Origin: Candidatus Zixiibacteriota bacterium
GTDB lineage: Bacteria > Zixibacteria > MSB-5A5 > GN15 > FEB-12
Reading direction: 5' to 3'
Assembly: GCA_023132995.1 (NCBI GenBank)
Contig: JAGLXI010000015.1
Span: 1 to 10,692, forward strand
DNA length: 10,692 nt
In this document: positions 1 to 5,607 of the stretch, piece after piece
How positions within the stretch are numbered: position 1 is the first letter of the stretch
Layout of the letters: the number at the start of each line of letters is the position of its first letter
Notes under the pieces: generated by a model
Databases searched by the model: none
What the model saw: only the letters and a program-made list of their open reading frames with translations
What the model was told of the DNA's origin: nothing
Translations under genes and position numbers: made by a program

Positions 1-366
1 GGAATAGGATTCCTTGAGCGGCGAGTCAGGAAGCATCTCGAAGTAGCGTGTAATCTCGCTTCCCGGCTCAAACGGCGAGGACTGCAGCGCTCTGACTTGG
101 TCGCGGACCAACTCATCCAAGAGATCCAGATAAGCGGTGACACGGTTGGCCCGGGCATCTTCGTCGCCGTAAGGTATTTCAAGGTATTGCAGGCCAAGCC
201 TTCGGCAATGGAATCGCCTCATTTGCTCTATGAGAACATCATCAACGAGCGATATAGTCGATGAGATACCGTATTTCGCCACTCTCAAGGGCGTGTCAAT
301 ACTGAAGCCGGTGCCCATCACCGGTATGTGAAAAAGGTGAGGGTTTTTCTGCGCTGAAGAATCCAT
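1..366 (-). CDS. Conserved protein of unknown function, N-terminal 122 residues (cut by window edge)
   Basis: An open frame runs from an ATG at 366 to the left edge without a stop, so at least 122 residues are encoded and the C-terminus is outside the window. The beginning reads as a conserved family: HIPVMGTGFSIDTPLRVAKY at residues 13-32, then GISSTISLVDD, then a charged helical stretch with QMRRFHCRRLG. I recall proteins with this opening as conserved hypotheticals in anaerobic bacteria. The 'PVMGTG' strand followed by a helix is reminiscent of the first beta-alpha unit of FMN-binding TIM barrels, but that is only a resemblance and I assign no function. No Shine-Dalgarno sequence precedes the ATG. 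A near-consensus promoter places the expected transcription start almost exactly on it. The gene diverges from the oxidative stress cluster. Confidence 0.7.
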   Translation of the reverse strand, partial: MDSSAQKNPHLFHIPVMGTGFSIDTPLRVAKYGISSTISLVDDVLIEQMRRFHCRRLGLQYLEIPYGDEDARANRVTAYLDLLDELVRDQVRALQSSPFEPGSEITRYFEMLPDSPLKESYS

Positions 367-372
367 ACTGAC

Positions 373-401
373 ATTATGGTTAACCAGTACCGCAATGTCA
401 A
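373..401 (-). promoter_or_regulatory. Sigma-70 type promoter for the left-edge gene
   Basis: On the minus strand a perfect -35 TTGACA (401-396) is separated by exactly 17 bases from CATAAT (378-373), five of six matches to the -10 consensus. The start would fall about seven bases beyond, around 366, which is the A of the ATG. This is one of the best promoter matches in the window. It predicts a leaderless or nearly leaderless mRNA. Confidence 0.6.
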
Positions 402-652
402 ACAATTACAACTCACGGTGACTTGCAATCTTCATCAGGAACAGCCGCCTTCCCGACTGATAGCCGGCAACTTGTGATGGTGAGCCGTGCATCGGTTCAG
501 CCGAATCCGGACAGGGCGGCAACCATCTTCAGGGACATCCCGGGGAGTCTCCAATCAGTCTGACGGACCTGTCTTTCCGGAAGAATGCCACCGTGGAATC
601 ATCCGTTGCCACACAATTGGCTGGGAAAGTCTCCTCCCGGAACAAAAAGAAC
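402..652. other. Intergenic stretch without a recognised gene
   Basis: About 250 bases between the divergent promoters of the left-edge gene and the regulator gene. Only short open frames are present, such as a 28-codon frame from the ATG at 477, which has no ribosome binding site and no recognisable sequence. I see no RNA gene, terminator or repeat here beyond trivial 4-bp stems. Confidence 0.5.
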
Positions 653-681
653 TTGACTAACGTTATATGTAATAGTAATAC
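653..681 (+). promoter_or_regulatory. Promoter of the peroxide-stress gene cluster
   Basis: TTGACT (653-658) matches the -35 consensus in five of six bases. With a 17-base spacer it is followed by TAATAC (676-681), a weaker -10 in an AT-rich run. The -10 lies inside the inverted repeat at 670-696, the expected geometry for a promoter blocked by a bound repressor. The exact -10 is uncertain because several TA-rich hexamers overlap here. Confidence 0.5.
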
Positions 682-696
682 TTATCATTACTATTA
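670..696. promoter_or_regulatory. Fur/PerR-like operator (inverted repeat)
   Basis: A perfect inverted repeat with 10-bp arms, TAATAGTAAT (670-679) and ATTACTATTA (687-696), is separated by 7 bases. The central 19 bases match about 12 of 19 positions of the classical Fur box, and the AT-rich arms also suit PerR. It overlaps the promoter and ends 5 bases before the ribosome binding site of a Fur-family gene. Autoregulation, and control of the whole downstream cluster, is the simplest reading. Whether it is read as a Fur box or a PerR box cannot be told from sequence. Confidence 0.65.
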
Positions 697-711
697 TTTT
701 AGGAGATACCG

Positions 712-1152
712 TTGGCCGCTGGAGAACCGCAGAGAAACACCAAGCAGCGTCAGGTGATCCTGGAAGAGCTCTGCAAACTGAAATCCCACCCGACCGCGGC
801 TGAGCTCTATCAGGTTGTGCGAGAGAAAATGCCCCGAATCAGCCTGGGTACGGTTTATCGGAACTTGGAACTCCTGGCGAAAAACCGTATCATACAGAAA
901 CTGGATACCATCGGCGTAGAAGCACGGTTTGACGGAAACCCGGCTCGTCATAATCACATTCGCTGTACTGATTGCGGCTGTGTCGGTGATCTCCATGATA
1001 TTCCCGGGGACTTTCTGGATCAGAGGTTCAAGCAAGCAAACGGCTGGAAAATTATCGGATGTCGGATTGAATTCATCGGAATCTGCCCCGGTTGCAGGAA
1101 CATTCGACAAGACAAAAGCATTCCTGAGGCAGACAGTGGAAAATCACAATAG
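712..1152 (+). CDS. perR: Fur-family transcriptional repressor, PerR-like peroxide/metal sensor
   Basis: A 146-residue protein of normal length for the Fur family. The N-terminal winged helix covers roughly residues 8-72, with the recognition-helix signature ISLGTVYRNLELL at 43-55. The C-terminal half carries the metal sites: D74 and H80-N-H82 with D93 match the pattern of the PerR/Fur regulatory site, and C85-x2-C88 with C125-x2-C128 form the structural zinc site. The start is a TTG at 712. AGGAGA at 701-706 sits 5 bases upstream, and the family's helix begins just after this start, so TTG is preferred. The operator overlaps its own promoter. The neighbours are peroxide- and superoxide-removing enzymes, which favours PerR over iron-sensing Fur or zinc-sensing Zur, but sequence alone does not prove this. 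Confidence 0.85.
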   Translation: MAAGEPQRNTKQRQVILEELCKLKSHPTAAELYQVVREKMPRISLGTVYRNLELLAKNRIIQKLDTIGVEARFDGNPARHNHIRCTDCGCVGDLHDIPGDFLDQRFKQANGWKIIGCRIEFIGICPGCRNIRQDKSIPEADSGKSQ

Positions 1153-1209
1153 ACCAAAGGAGGAGAGACTGATATCCACAAAGGAAGTTTAACGCAGATC
1201 GTCGCCAAC

Positions 1210-1461
1210 ATGCGGCGCTGGCAAAAGATAGAGAACGCCGCCGTTGCCTCGACCGCCGGTGTCCTTGAGAAGACGGAGAATCCGATTGTCCGTCTCATCA
1301 TGGAAATCATTCAGCACGATTCGCAGAGACACTATCGCATTCAGGATATGATCGCTGACAGCCTGGAATCCAGGACTATCACATTGACGCCGGATGAACC
1401 GGGTCTTGATTATCTGCTGATTGATGATGAGAAGCATAACAAAGTACTGAAGACGCTCTGA
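1210..1461 (+). CDS. Short ferritin-like protein, probably a decaying gene
   Basis: The 83-codon frame looks like part of a ferritin-type helical bundle. A first helix carries WQKIENAAVAST (residues 4-15), a second carries EIIQHDSQRHYRIQ (32-45), and a last carries DDEKHNKVL (72-80). A full bundle of about 150 residues would have another helix with a glutamate ligand between LTPDE (59-63) and LDYLL (66-70). That piece is missing. Two further oddities: protein-like sequence continues upstream in frame (GSLTQIVAN before M1) toward a strong AAAGGAGG at 1156-1163 that has no in-frame ATG, GTG or TTG at proper distance; and after the TGA at 1459 the frame continues as TIKKGMYPYG to a second TGA at 1492. 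I infer a damaged relative of the downstream ferritin-like genes. It may still be translated as a short protein from 1210. Confidence 0.45.
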   Translation: MRRWQKIENAAVASTAGVLEKTENPIVRLIMEIIQHDSQRHYRIQDMIADSLESRTITLTPDEPGLDYLLIDDEKHNKVLKTL

Positions 1462-1470
1462 ACAATTAAG

Positions 1471-1486
1471 AAGGGTATGTACCCTT
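1471..1486 (+). other. Short hairpin between the fragment gene and tpx
   Basis: AAGGGT (1471-1476) and ACCCTT (1481-1486) are perfect complements around a 4-base loop. There is no T-run after it, so it is not a convincing terminator. It could be an mRNA processing or stability element, or chance palindromy inside the remnant coding sequence. Confidence 0.25.
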
Positions 1487-1519
1487 ACGGATGATCCTGT
1501 TCTTTGAGGAGGACATTGT

Positions 1520-2041
1520 ATGAACGAAAGAACCGGTTTAACAAAGATGAAAGGTGAGCCACTGACTCTGGTCGGCAACGAAGTCAAAGCGGGGGATACT
1601 GCCCCCGACTTCGCAGGGCTGAACGATAAGTTGGAGCCGGTCAGGCTTTCCTCGTTTAAGGGAAAGGTGGTGGTTCTTGTCTCCGTACCGTCGGTGGATA
1701 CGCCTGTTTGTGATCTTGAGACGAAACGGTTTAACCAGGAAGCGGGAAAGCTTGGCAATGATGTTGTGATCCTTACTCTCAGTATGGACCTCCCTTTTGC
1801 CCAAGCCCGCTGGTGTGCGGCTGCAGGTGTGGAAAATGTTAAGCTCCTCTCCGACCACCGCGAGGCCTCCTTTGGAAAGGCGTACGGTGTACTGATCAAA
1901 GAATTGCGGCTTCTGGCCCGAACCGTTTTTGTCCTCGACCGGACCGGTACCGTCCGGTACGTCCAATACGTTGCAGAGATAACCGAAGAGCCTGATTACG
2001 ACGACGTGTTGAGGGCTGTCAACAAAGTTCTGGAAAGATAA
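1520..2041 (+). CDS. tpx: Thiol peroxidase, atypical 2-Cys peroxiredoxin (Tpx)
   Basis: A 173-residue cytoplasmic peroxidase that reduces hydrogen peroxide and alkyl peroxides with electrons from thioredoxin. The peroxiredoxin fold starts near residue 20 (GDTAPDF at 25-31). The active-site motif PSVDTPVC (57-64) places the peroxidatic cysteine at C64. The resolving cysteine is C99 in LPFAQARWCAAAG, the position characteristic of Tpx rather than AhpC or BCP. Downstream, LLSDHREASFGKAYGV also matches the family. The start is supported by GAGGAGG at 1506-1512, 7 bases upstream. The roughly 10 extra residues before the conserved region are normal variation. It lies 58 bases after the ferritin-like fragment in the same direction and probably shares the promoter at 653. 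Confidence 0.95.
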   Translation: MNERTGLTKMKGEPLTLVGNEVKAGDTAPDFAGLNDKLEPVRLSSFKGKVVVLVSVPSVDTPVCDLETKRFNQEAGKLGNDVVILTLSMDLPFAQARWCAAAGVENVKLLSDHREASFGKAYGVLIKELRLLARTVFVLDRTGTVRYVQYVAEITEEPDYDDVLRAVNKVLER

Positions 2042-2046
2042 TCCGC

Positions 2047-2121
2047 ATGCCACATCGGCGTATCGCAGTTGAGGATGGCGCGTTGGTTATCGACCGCCTG
2101 ATACTGAATTTGGAGGAGTAG
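2047..2121 (+). CDS. Possible 24-codon ORF directly abutting the next start
   Basis: ATG at 2047 opens a 24-codon frame whose TAG (2119-2121) touches the next gene's ATG at 2122. Its last codons contain the GGAGGAG that serves as that gene's ribosome binding site, so the two could be translationally coupled. The predicted peptide, RRIAVEDGALVIDRLILNLE in its centre, is not one I recognise. No good Shine-Dalgarno sequence precedes it. It may equally be untranslated spacer. Confidence 0.2.
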   Translation: MPHRRIAVEDGALVIDRLILNLEE

Positions 2122-2625
2122 ATGACCCTGGAAGAAGCGATCAAGACAGCTATACAATACGAAACCAGAGTGCGTGATGCGTACCTGGATTCTATAGACA
2201 ACATCGCCGATGAGACCGGTCGCCGAGTCTTTGAAGTGCTCGGCAACGAGGAGCAGGGGCATATCGACCACCTGGCATCCCTTCTCGCACAGTGGAAACG
2301 ATCCGGGAAGGTGTCTCCCTCCAAGCTCAAGAGCGTTGTGCCGGCCCGGGAGATGATTGAAGAAGGAATGAAAAAGCTGGACGAGCACCTCTCCACCAGA
2401 GACTACGGCACCGAACGGGAAATGCTCAAGAAGGCTCTGGCCATGGAGCAGGAAACGGCGAGCTTCTACCGTCGAATGGTCAGGGAGTTGAAAGAGGAGG
2501 GTGGACTGTTTGCTCGTTTTCTGGAGATCGAAGAAGGACATCAGGCGATCGTGCAGGCCGAACTCGACTATCTCAATCGCACCGGCACCTTTTTCGACTT
2601 CCAGGAGTTCAACCTGGAGCACTGA
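2122..2625 (+). CDS. Ferritin-like diiron protein, rubrerythrin-related without rubredoxin domain (copy 1)
   Basis: This 167-residue protein consists of one four-helix ferritin-like domain with an internal two-fold pattern. The first half has E14 with Y21 seven residues later and E44-x2-H47; the second half has E109 with Y116 and E137-x2-H140. These are the expected carboxylate and histidine ligands of a diiron site. It has no C-terminal CxxC rubredoxin domain, so it is not classical rubrerythrin. The family is broadly tied to peroxide reduction and iron handling, but the activity and electron donor of this subgroup are not established from sequence. The start has GGAGGAG at 2112-2118. The frame ends 27 bases before the next ferritin-like gene. 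It is a distant paralogue of the proteins at 2653 and 3611, with the same ligand layout but diverged sequence. Confidence 0.85.
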   Translation: MTLEEAIKTAIQYETRVRDAYLDSIDNIADETGRRVFEVLGNEEQGHIDHLASLLAQWKRSGKVSPSKLKSVVPAREMIEEGMKKLDEHLSTRDYGTEREMLKKALAMEQETASFYRRMVRELKEEGGLFARFLEIEEGHQAIVQAELDYLNRTGTFFDFQEFNLEH

Positions 2626-2652
2626 TCGAAGATGTGCCATGAAGGAGACGAG

Positions 2653-3174
2653 ATGACCACGGTGGAAGAAAGAAATAAGCGGTTGTTGGAAGGCTTGACA
2701 GCAGCGGCCAAGGCGGAACGCTATGGTCACGACTTCTATCTGATGGCGGCCAAATGCACCGAAGACGCCAAGGGCAAAGAGGTGTTCCGGATGCTGGCTG
2801 CCGAGGAGATGGACCACATGCGATTCCTGTTGAGTCAGCATGATTCAGTTCTGAAGACTGGTCGCGTAGATGCCGAGCTCAAATTGGGACGCATGACTGA
2901 TCTCTCTGGTCGGTCCCCGATCTTCTCTGATCAACTGAAGGATCGCATCAAGGAGGCCAATTTCGAGATGACGGCCCTGTCAATAGGCATTCAGCTTGAG
3001 CGCGATGCAGTCGCCTATTATCGGAAGCAATCGGAGGCAGCGGAAGATGAGTTCGTGCGTGGCTTCTTCGCGCATCTGGCTTTGTGGGAATCTGGGCACT
3101 ACCATGCCCTGCTTGAGCAGCATGAGGAACTGAAGGAAGACTACTGGTCGGCAAGCGGCTTCACCGCGTTCTAA
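2653..3174 (+). CDS. Ferritin-like diiron protein, rubrerythrin-related (copy 2)
   Basis: A 173-residue ferritin-like bundle with the full set of presumed diiron ligands: E22 with Y29, E52-x2-H55, E116 with Y123, and E146-x2-H149 (motif WESGH). The spacing from each first glutamate to its ExxH is 30 residues in both halves, as in copy 3. The C-terminus ends in an aromatic tail, YWSASGFTAF, without cysteines. A start at 2632 would add seven residues. The ATG at 2653 is preferred because AAGGAG at 2642-2647 lies 5 bases before it and the conserved part begins soon after. It sits between copy 1 and desulfoferrodoxin in the same transcription direction, so a role in peroxide or iron detoxification is inferred from family and context. 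Confidence 0.85.
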   Translation: MTTVEERNKRLLEGLTAAAKAERYGHDFYLMAAKCTEDAKGKEVFRMLAAEEMDHMRFLLSQHDSVLKTGRVDAELKLGRMTDLSGRSPIFSDQLKDRIKEANFEMTALSIGIQLERDAVAYYRKQSEAAEDEFVRGFFAHLALWESGHYHALLEQHEELKEDYWSASGFTAF

Positions 3175-3214
3175 GGCGACCGGCAAGTCCCAAGACAAGA
3201 AAGGAGAATGGAAG

Positions 3215-3592
3215 ATGGCTACTGAACAACTGCAGGTGTATAAATGCAACAAATGCGGCAACATTGTTGAGGTCCTTCATACCGGGGTCGGAACTCTGGT
3301 CTGCTGCGGCCAGGACATGAGACTCCAGAGGGAAGGCGAAATCGACGCCGCAACCGAGAAACATGTCCCGGTCATTGAGAAGATCGACGGCGGCTACAAG
3401 GTGAAGATCGGCGAAGTCGCCCACCCGATGGAAGATAAGCACTATATCGAGTGGATCGAACTGATCGCGGACGGCAGGGCCTACCGTCAGTTCCTGAATC
3501 CCGGGGAAGCGCCCGAGGCGACTTTCAAGATTGAGGCTGACAGCGTGAGCGCCCGTGCGTATTGCAACTTACATGGACTGTGGAAAGCTTGA
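3215..3592 (+). CDS. dfx: Desulfoferrodoxin (two-iron superoxide reductase)
   Basis: A 125-residue cytoplasmic enzyme that reduces superoxide to hydrogen peroxide without making oxygen, as used by anaerobes. The N-terminal desulforedoxin-type domain has C11-x2-C14 and the adjacent C30-C31, binding centre I as rubredoxin-like iron. The catalytic centre II ligands are all present: H50 (after the conserved E48-K49), H70, H76, C117 and H120, in the motifs EKHVPVIE, HPMEDKHYI and YCNLHGLW. Length and residue spacing match class I enzymes such as those of Desulfovibrio. AAAGGAG at 3200-3206 supports the ATG at 3215. The peroxide it makes would be handled by the Tpx and rubrerythrin-type genes around it. 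Confidence 0.97.
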   Translation: MATEQLQVYKCNKCGNIVEVLHTGVGTLVCCGQDMRLQREGEIDAATEKHVPVIEKIDGGYKVKIGEVAHPMEDKHYIEWIELIADGRAYRQFLNPGEAPEATFKIEADSVSARAYCNLHGLWKA

Positions 3593-3610
3593 TTGCTATT
3601 GGAGGTTCAA

Positions 3611-4063
3611 ATGAAATTCGACTCAGTAGACAAAATTCTCGACTTTGCCATCCAGAAGGAGCAGGATGCCGCAGATTTCTATACCGGCTTGGCTGGCGAG
3701 ATGGAACACGAACACATGAAGGACGTGTTTCTCGGCTTTGCGGATGAAGAGAGAGGTCACAAGACAAAGTTGATGGCTATCAAGGACGGCAAGCAAATGG
3801 TGTCGGCGGAGCAAAAGGTTCAGGATCTGGAGATCGGAGATCACCTGGTTGACATAGAACTGAAAACGGAACTGAGTTACCAGGAGGCTCTTATTCTGGC
3901 TATGAAAGCGGAGAAGGCGGCGTTCAGGCTGTATAACGACCTGGCGTCTGCTACTGACGATGCCAACCTGAAATCGACGTTCCTTGGTTTGGCACAGGAG
4001 GAGGCCAAACACAAGTTGCGATTTGAGATCGAGTATGATGACAGTATACTGACAGAGAACTAA
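3611..4063 (+). CDS. Ferritin-like diiron protein, rubrerythrin-related (copy 3)
   Basis: The shortest of the three at 150 residues, nearly all of it a single ferritin-like domain. Presumed diiron ligands are E17 with Y24, E47-x2-H50 (DEERGH), E101 with Y108, and E131-x2-H134 (QEEAKH). The 30-residue spacing in each half is exactly that of copy 2. There is no rubredoxin domain. The ATG at 3611 has GGAGG at 3601-3605, six bases upstream; a TTG at 3593 would start before that site and is not preferred. It follows desulfoferrodoxin by 18 bases and precedes ferritin by 29, so co-transcription is likely. Function as a peroxide-reducing or iron-binding protein is inferred. Confidence 0.85.
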   Translation: MKFDSVDKILDFAIQKEQDAADFYTGLAGEMEHEHMKDVFLGFADEERGHKTKLMAIKDGKQMVSAEQKVQDLEIGDHLVDIELKTELSYQEALILAMKAEKAAFRLYNDLASATDDANLKSTFLGLAQEEAKHKLRFEIEYDDSILTEN

Positions 4064-4092
4064 CAAGCCACGCAGCCGGAAAGGGAGTTGCG

Positions 4093-4608
4093 ATGATCAG
4101 CAGGAAAATGCAAGACGCTATGAATGACCAGGTTGCGGCGGAGTTTTATTCGGCTCACCTGTACTTATCCATGTCAGCGTACCTGGAATCAATCGATCTG
4201 CCCGGATTTGCCAACTGGATGCGTATCCAGTATCAGGAGGAAGTGTCACATGGCATGAAGATGTTCGATTACGTGATCGAACGTGACGGCCGGGTGCTGG
4301 TCAAAGCAATCGACGCTCCTCTGTCGGAGTGGAAATCGGTCGTCAGCGTGTTCGAGGCTGTGTACGAGCATGAACAGAAGGTCACCGGACTGATAAACAA
4401 CCTGGTGGATATCGCTCTGTCGGAAAAAGACCATGCTTCCCATATCTTCCTCCAGTGGTTTGTTAACGAACAGGTGGAAGAAGAATCCACTGCCAAGGGG
4501 ATTGTCAGGCAACTCACGATGCTCGGCGATTCGAAAGCCGGCTTGTTCCAGGTCGATCGTGAACTGGCGCAGCGGGTTTTCACACCGCCGGCCACGACTG
4601 CCCGGTGA
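4093..4608 (+). CDS. ftnA: Bacterial non-haem ferritin (iron storage)
   Basis: A 171-residue FtnA-type ferritin, the usual length. It oxidises ferrous iron and stores it as a mineral inside a 24-subunit shell. The ferroxidase residues fall at the same numbers as in the Escherichia coli protein: E17, Y24, E50, H53, E94, Q127 and E130, in the motifs AAEFYSAHLYLSM, EEVSHGMKM and NEQVEEE. No haem-binding methionine of the bacterioferritin type is apparent. A purine-rich AAGGGAG (4081-4087) precedes the ATG. It is the last gene of the tightly packed run that begins at 712. Iron storage next to a PerR/Fur-type regulator and superoxide reductase fits limiting Fenton chemistry during oxygen exposure. 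Confidence 0.95.
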   Translation: MISRKMQDAMNDQVAAEFYSAHLYLSMSAYLESIDLPGFANWMRIQYQEEVSHGMKMFDYVIERDGRVLVKAIDAPLSEWKSVVSVFEAVYEHEQKVTGLINNLVDIALSEKDHASHIFLQWFVNEQVEEESTAKGIVRQLTMLGDSKAGLFQVDRELAQRVFTPPATTAR

Positions 4609-4929
4609 ACAGACGGTACGCGAGGCTGATCGGAGAGACGCGGGCGTGGACACGAGAACACACAGGGCTGCCGCCAGGGAACTGCTCCCGCAGAGGAACC
4701 GCAATTCTCTCCTTAAGTGGGCGGACTCAGTGTGCAATCCATGGCGTTTCTTGATTTGGACTTCAGGGAGACACGAGCAAGTTCTCGATGTATGGCTTTG
4801 ATACTGGTCAACTTCATGAGATGACAACAGGCTGCGTGTTAGAGGGAGTTTTGGAGAGTTCGACGCGATAGATCAGGTCTTGAAATAATTGTTTCTTATT
4901 GGAAATAGCAGTCTTAGAAAGAGGACAGA
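4609..4929. other. Intergenic gap splitting the cluster before rubrerythrin
   Basis: A 321-base gap, much longer than the 18-80 base gaps before it. No recognisable gene on either strand, and no strong terminator after ferritin (only a 4-bp GGGA/TCCC stem near 4677 with no T-run). The last 50 bases become AT-rich and hold the candidate rubrerythrin promoter and operator. Confidence 0.5.
4880..4917 (+). promoter_or_regulatory. Weak candidate promoter and operator for rubrerythrin
   Basis: The AT-rich block holds TTGAAA (4880-4885) and TTGTTT (4889-4894) as possible -35 elements, neither followed by a good -10. A near-palindrome GAAATAATTGTTTC (4882-4895; six of seven base pairs symmetric) overlaps them and could be an operator. 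It differs from the repeat at 670-696, so shared control is not demonstrated. Confidence 0.25.
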
Positions 4930-5505
4930 ATGGCAGATTTGAAAGGATCGCAGACGGAGAAGAACCTGCTCGCCGCGTTTGCCGGTGAGTCCCAAGCGCG
5001 AAACCGCTATACCTACTTTGCAAGCAATGCGAAGAAAGAAGGTTTTGTACAGATCTCACACATCTTTGAGGAGACTGCCAACCAGGAGAAGGAACATGCC
5101 AAGAGGCTGTTCAAATTTCTCAAGGGTGGTGATGTGGAAATTCAGGCGGCCTTTCCCGCCGGGGTGATCGGCAGCACGGCCGAGAATCTGCAGGCCTCCG
5201 CCGCCGGCGAGCACCACGAGTGGAAGAATATGTATCCGGAGTTCGCCACGATAGCCCGGAAGGAAGGCTTCGAAGCTATCGCAAAGACATTCGATGCTAT
5301 CGCCGTTGCGGAGAAACAGCACGAGAAGCGCTACCTCGGTTTGCTGGCGAACATTGAAGCTGGCACGGTGTTCAAGAAGGATAAAAAGGTCGTCTGGCGA
5401 TGCCGCAACTGTGGATACATCCATGAAGGCGAGGAAGCGACCAAGGCGTGCCCGGCCTGTGCTCATCCCCAGGCGCATTTTGAACTGCTGGCTGAGAACT
5501 GGTAG
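4930..5505 (+). CDS. rbr: Rubrerythrin (diiron peroxidase with C-terminal rubredoxin domain)
   Basis: A 191-residue classical rubrerythrin, reducing hydrogen peroxide to water in the cytoplasm with electrons via rubredoxin. The diiron ligands stand at the same positions as in the Desulfovibrio vulgaris enzyme: E20, E53, E94, E97, E128 and H131. The rubredoxin-like domain at the end holds C158-x2-C161 and C174-x2-C177 (CRNCGY, CPAC). Other typical motifs are GESQARNRYTYFAS and FEETANQEKEHA. Both domains are complete. An AAAGAGGA at 4918-4925 precedes the ATG. Because of the 321-base gap it probably has its own promoter, although its function joins it to the cluster at 712-4608. It is the only ferritin-family member here with a rubredoxin domain. 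Confidence 0.97.
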   Translation: MADLKGSQTEKNLLAAFAGESQARNRYTYFASNAKKEGFVQISHIFEETANQEKEHAKRLFKFLKGGDVEIQAAFPAGVIGSTAENLQASAAGEHHEWKNMYPEFATIARKEGFEAIAKTFDAIAVAEKQHEKRYLGLLANIEAGTVFKKDKKVVWRCRNCGYIHEGEEATKACPACAHPQAHFELLAENW

Positions 5506-5521
5506 AACGCCATAGTTGGGA

Positions 5522-5538
5522 GGAAGTGATTCGCTTCC
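5522..5538 (+). other. Hairpin in the rubrerythrin-permease gap
   Basis: GGAAGTGA (5522... pairs starting at G5522) and TCGCTTCC (5531-5538) can form an imperfect stem with one G-T pair and a tight loop. No T-run follows, so termination is doubtful. It may be a partial terminator or processing site between rubrerythrin and the permease. Confidence 0.25.
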
Positions 5539-5607
5539 GGGACTTCCCTCAGCAACGACCAGAGAACGCCGAGTTGAGAAAACTCGAAGATAGTAAGGTC
5601 ATTGAAG

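Noticed and set aside
929..1192. 87-codon plus-strand frame overlapping the regulator gene
   Set aside because: It overlaps the conserved metal-binding half of the Fur-family protein in another frame and has no recognisable content.
1459..1461. In-frame TGA as selenocysteine codon
   Set aside because: The frame ends ten codons later, no cysteine is expected at this position, and no convincing selenocysteine insertion stem follows. Mutation or normal termination is simpler.
1996..2841. 281-codon minus-strand open frame
   Set aside because: It lies antisense to tpx and two ferritin-like genes whose diiron ligands are conserved. No recognisable protein and no ribosome binding site.
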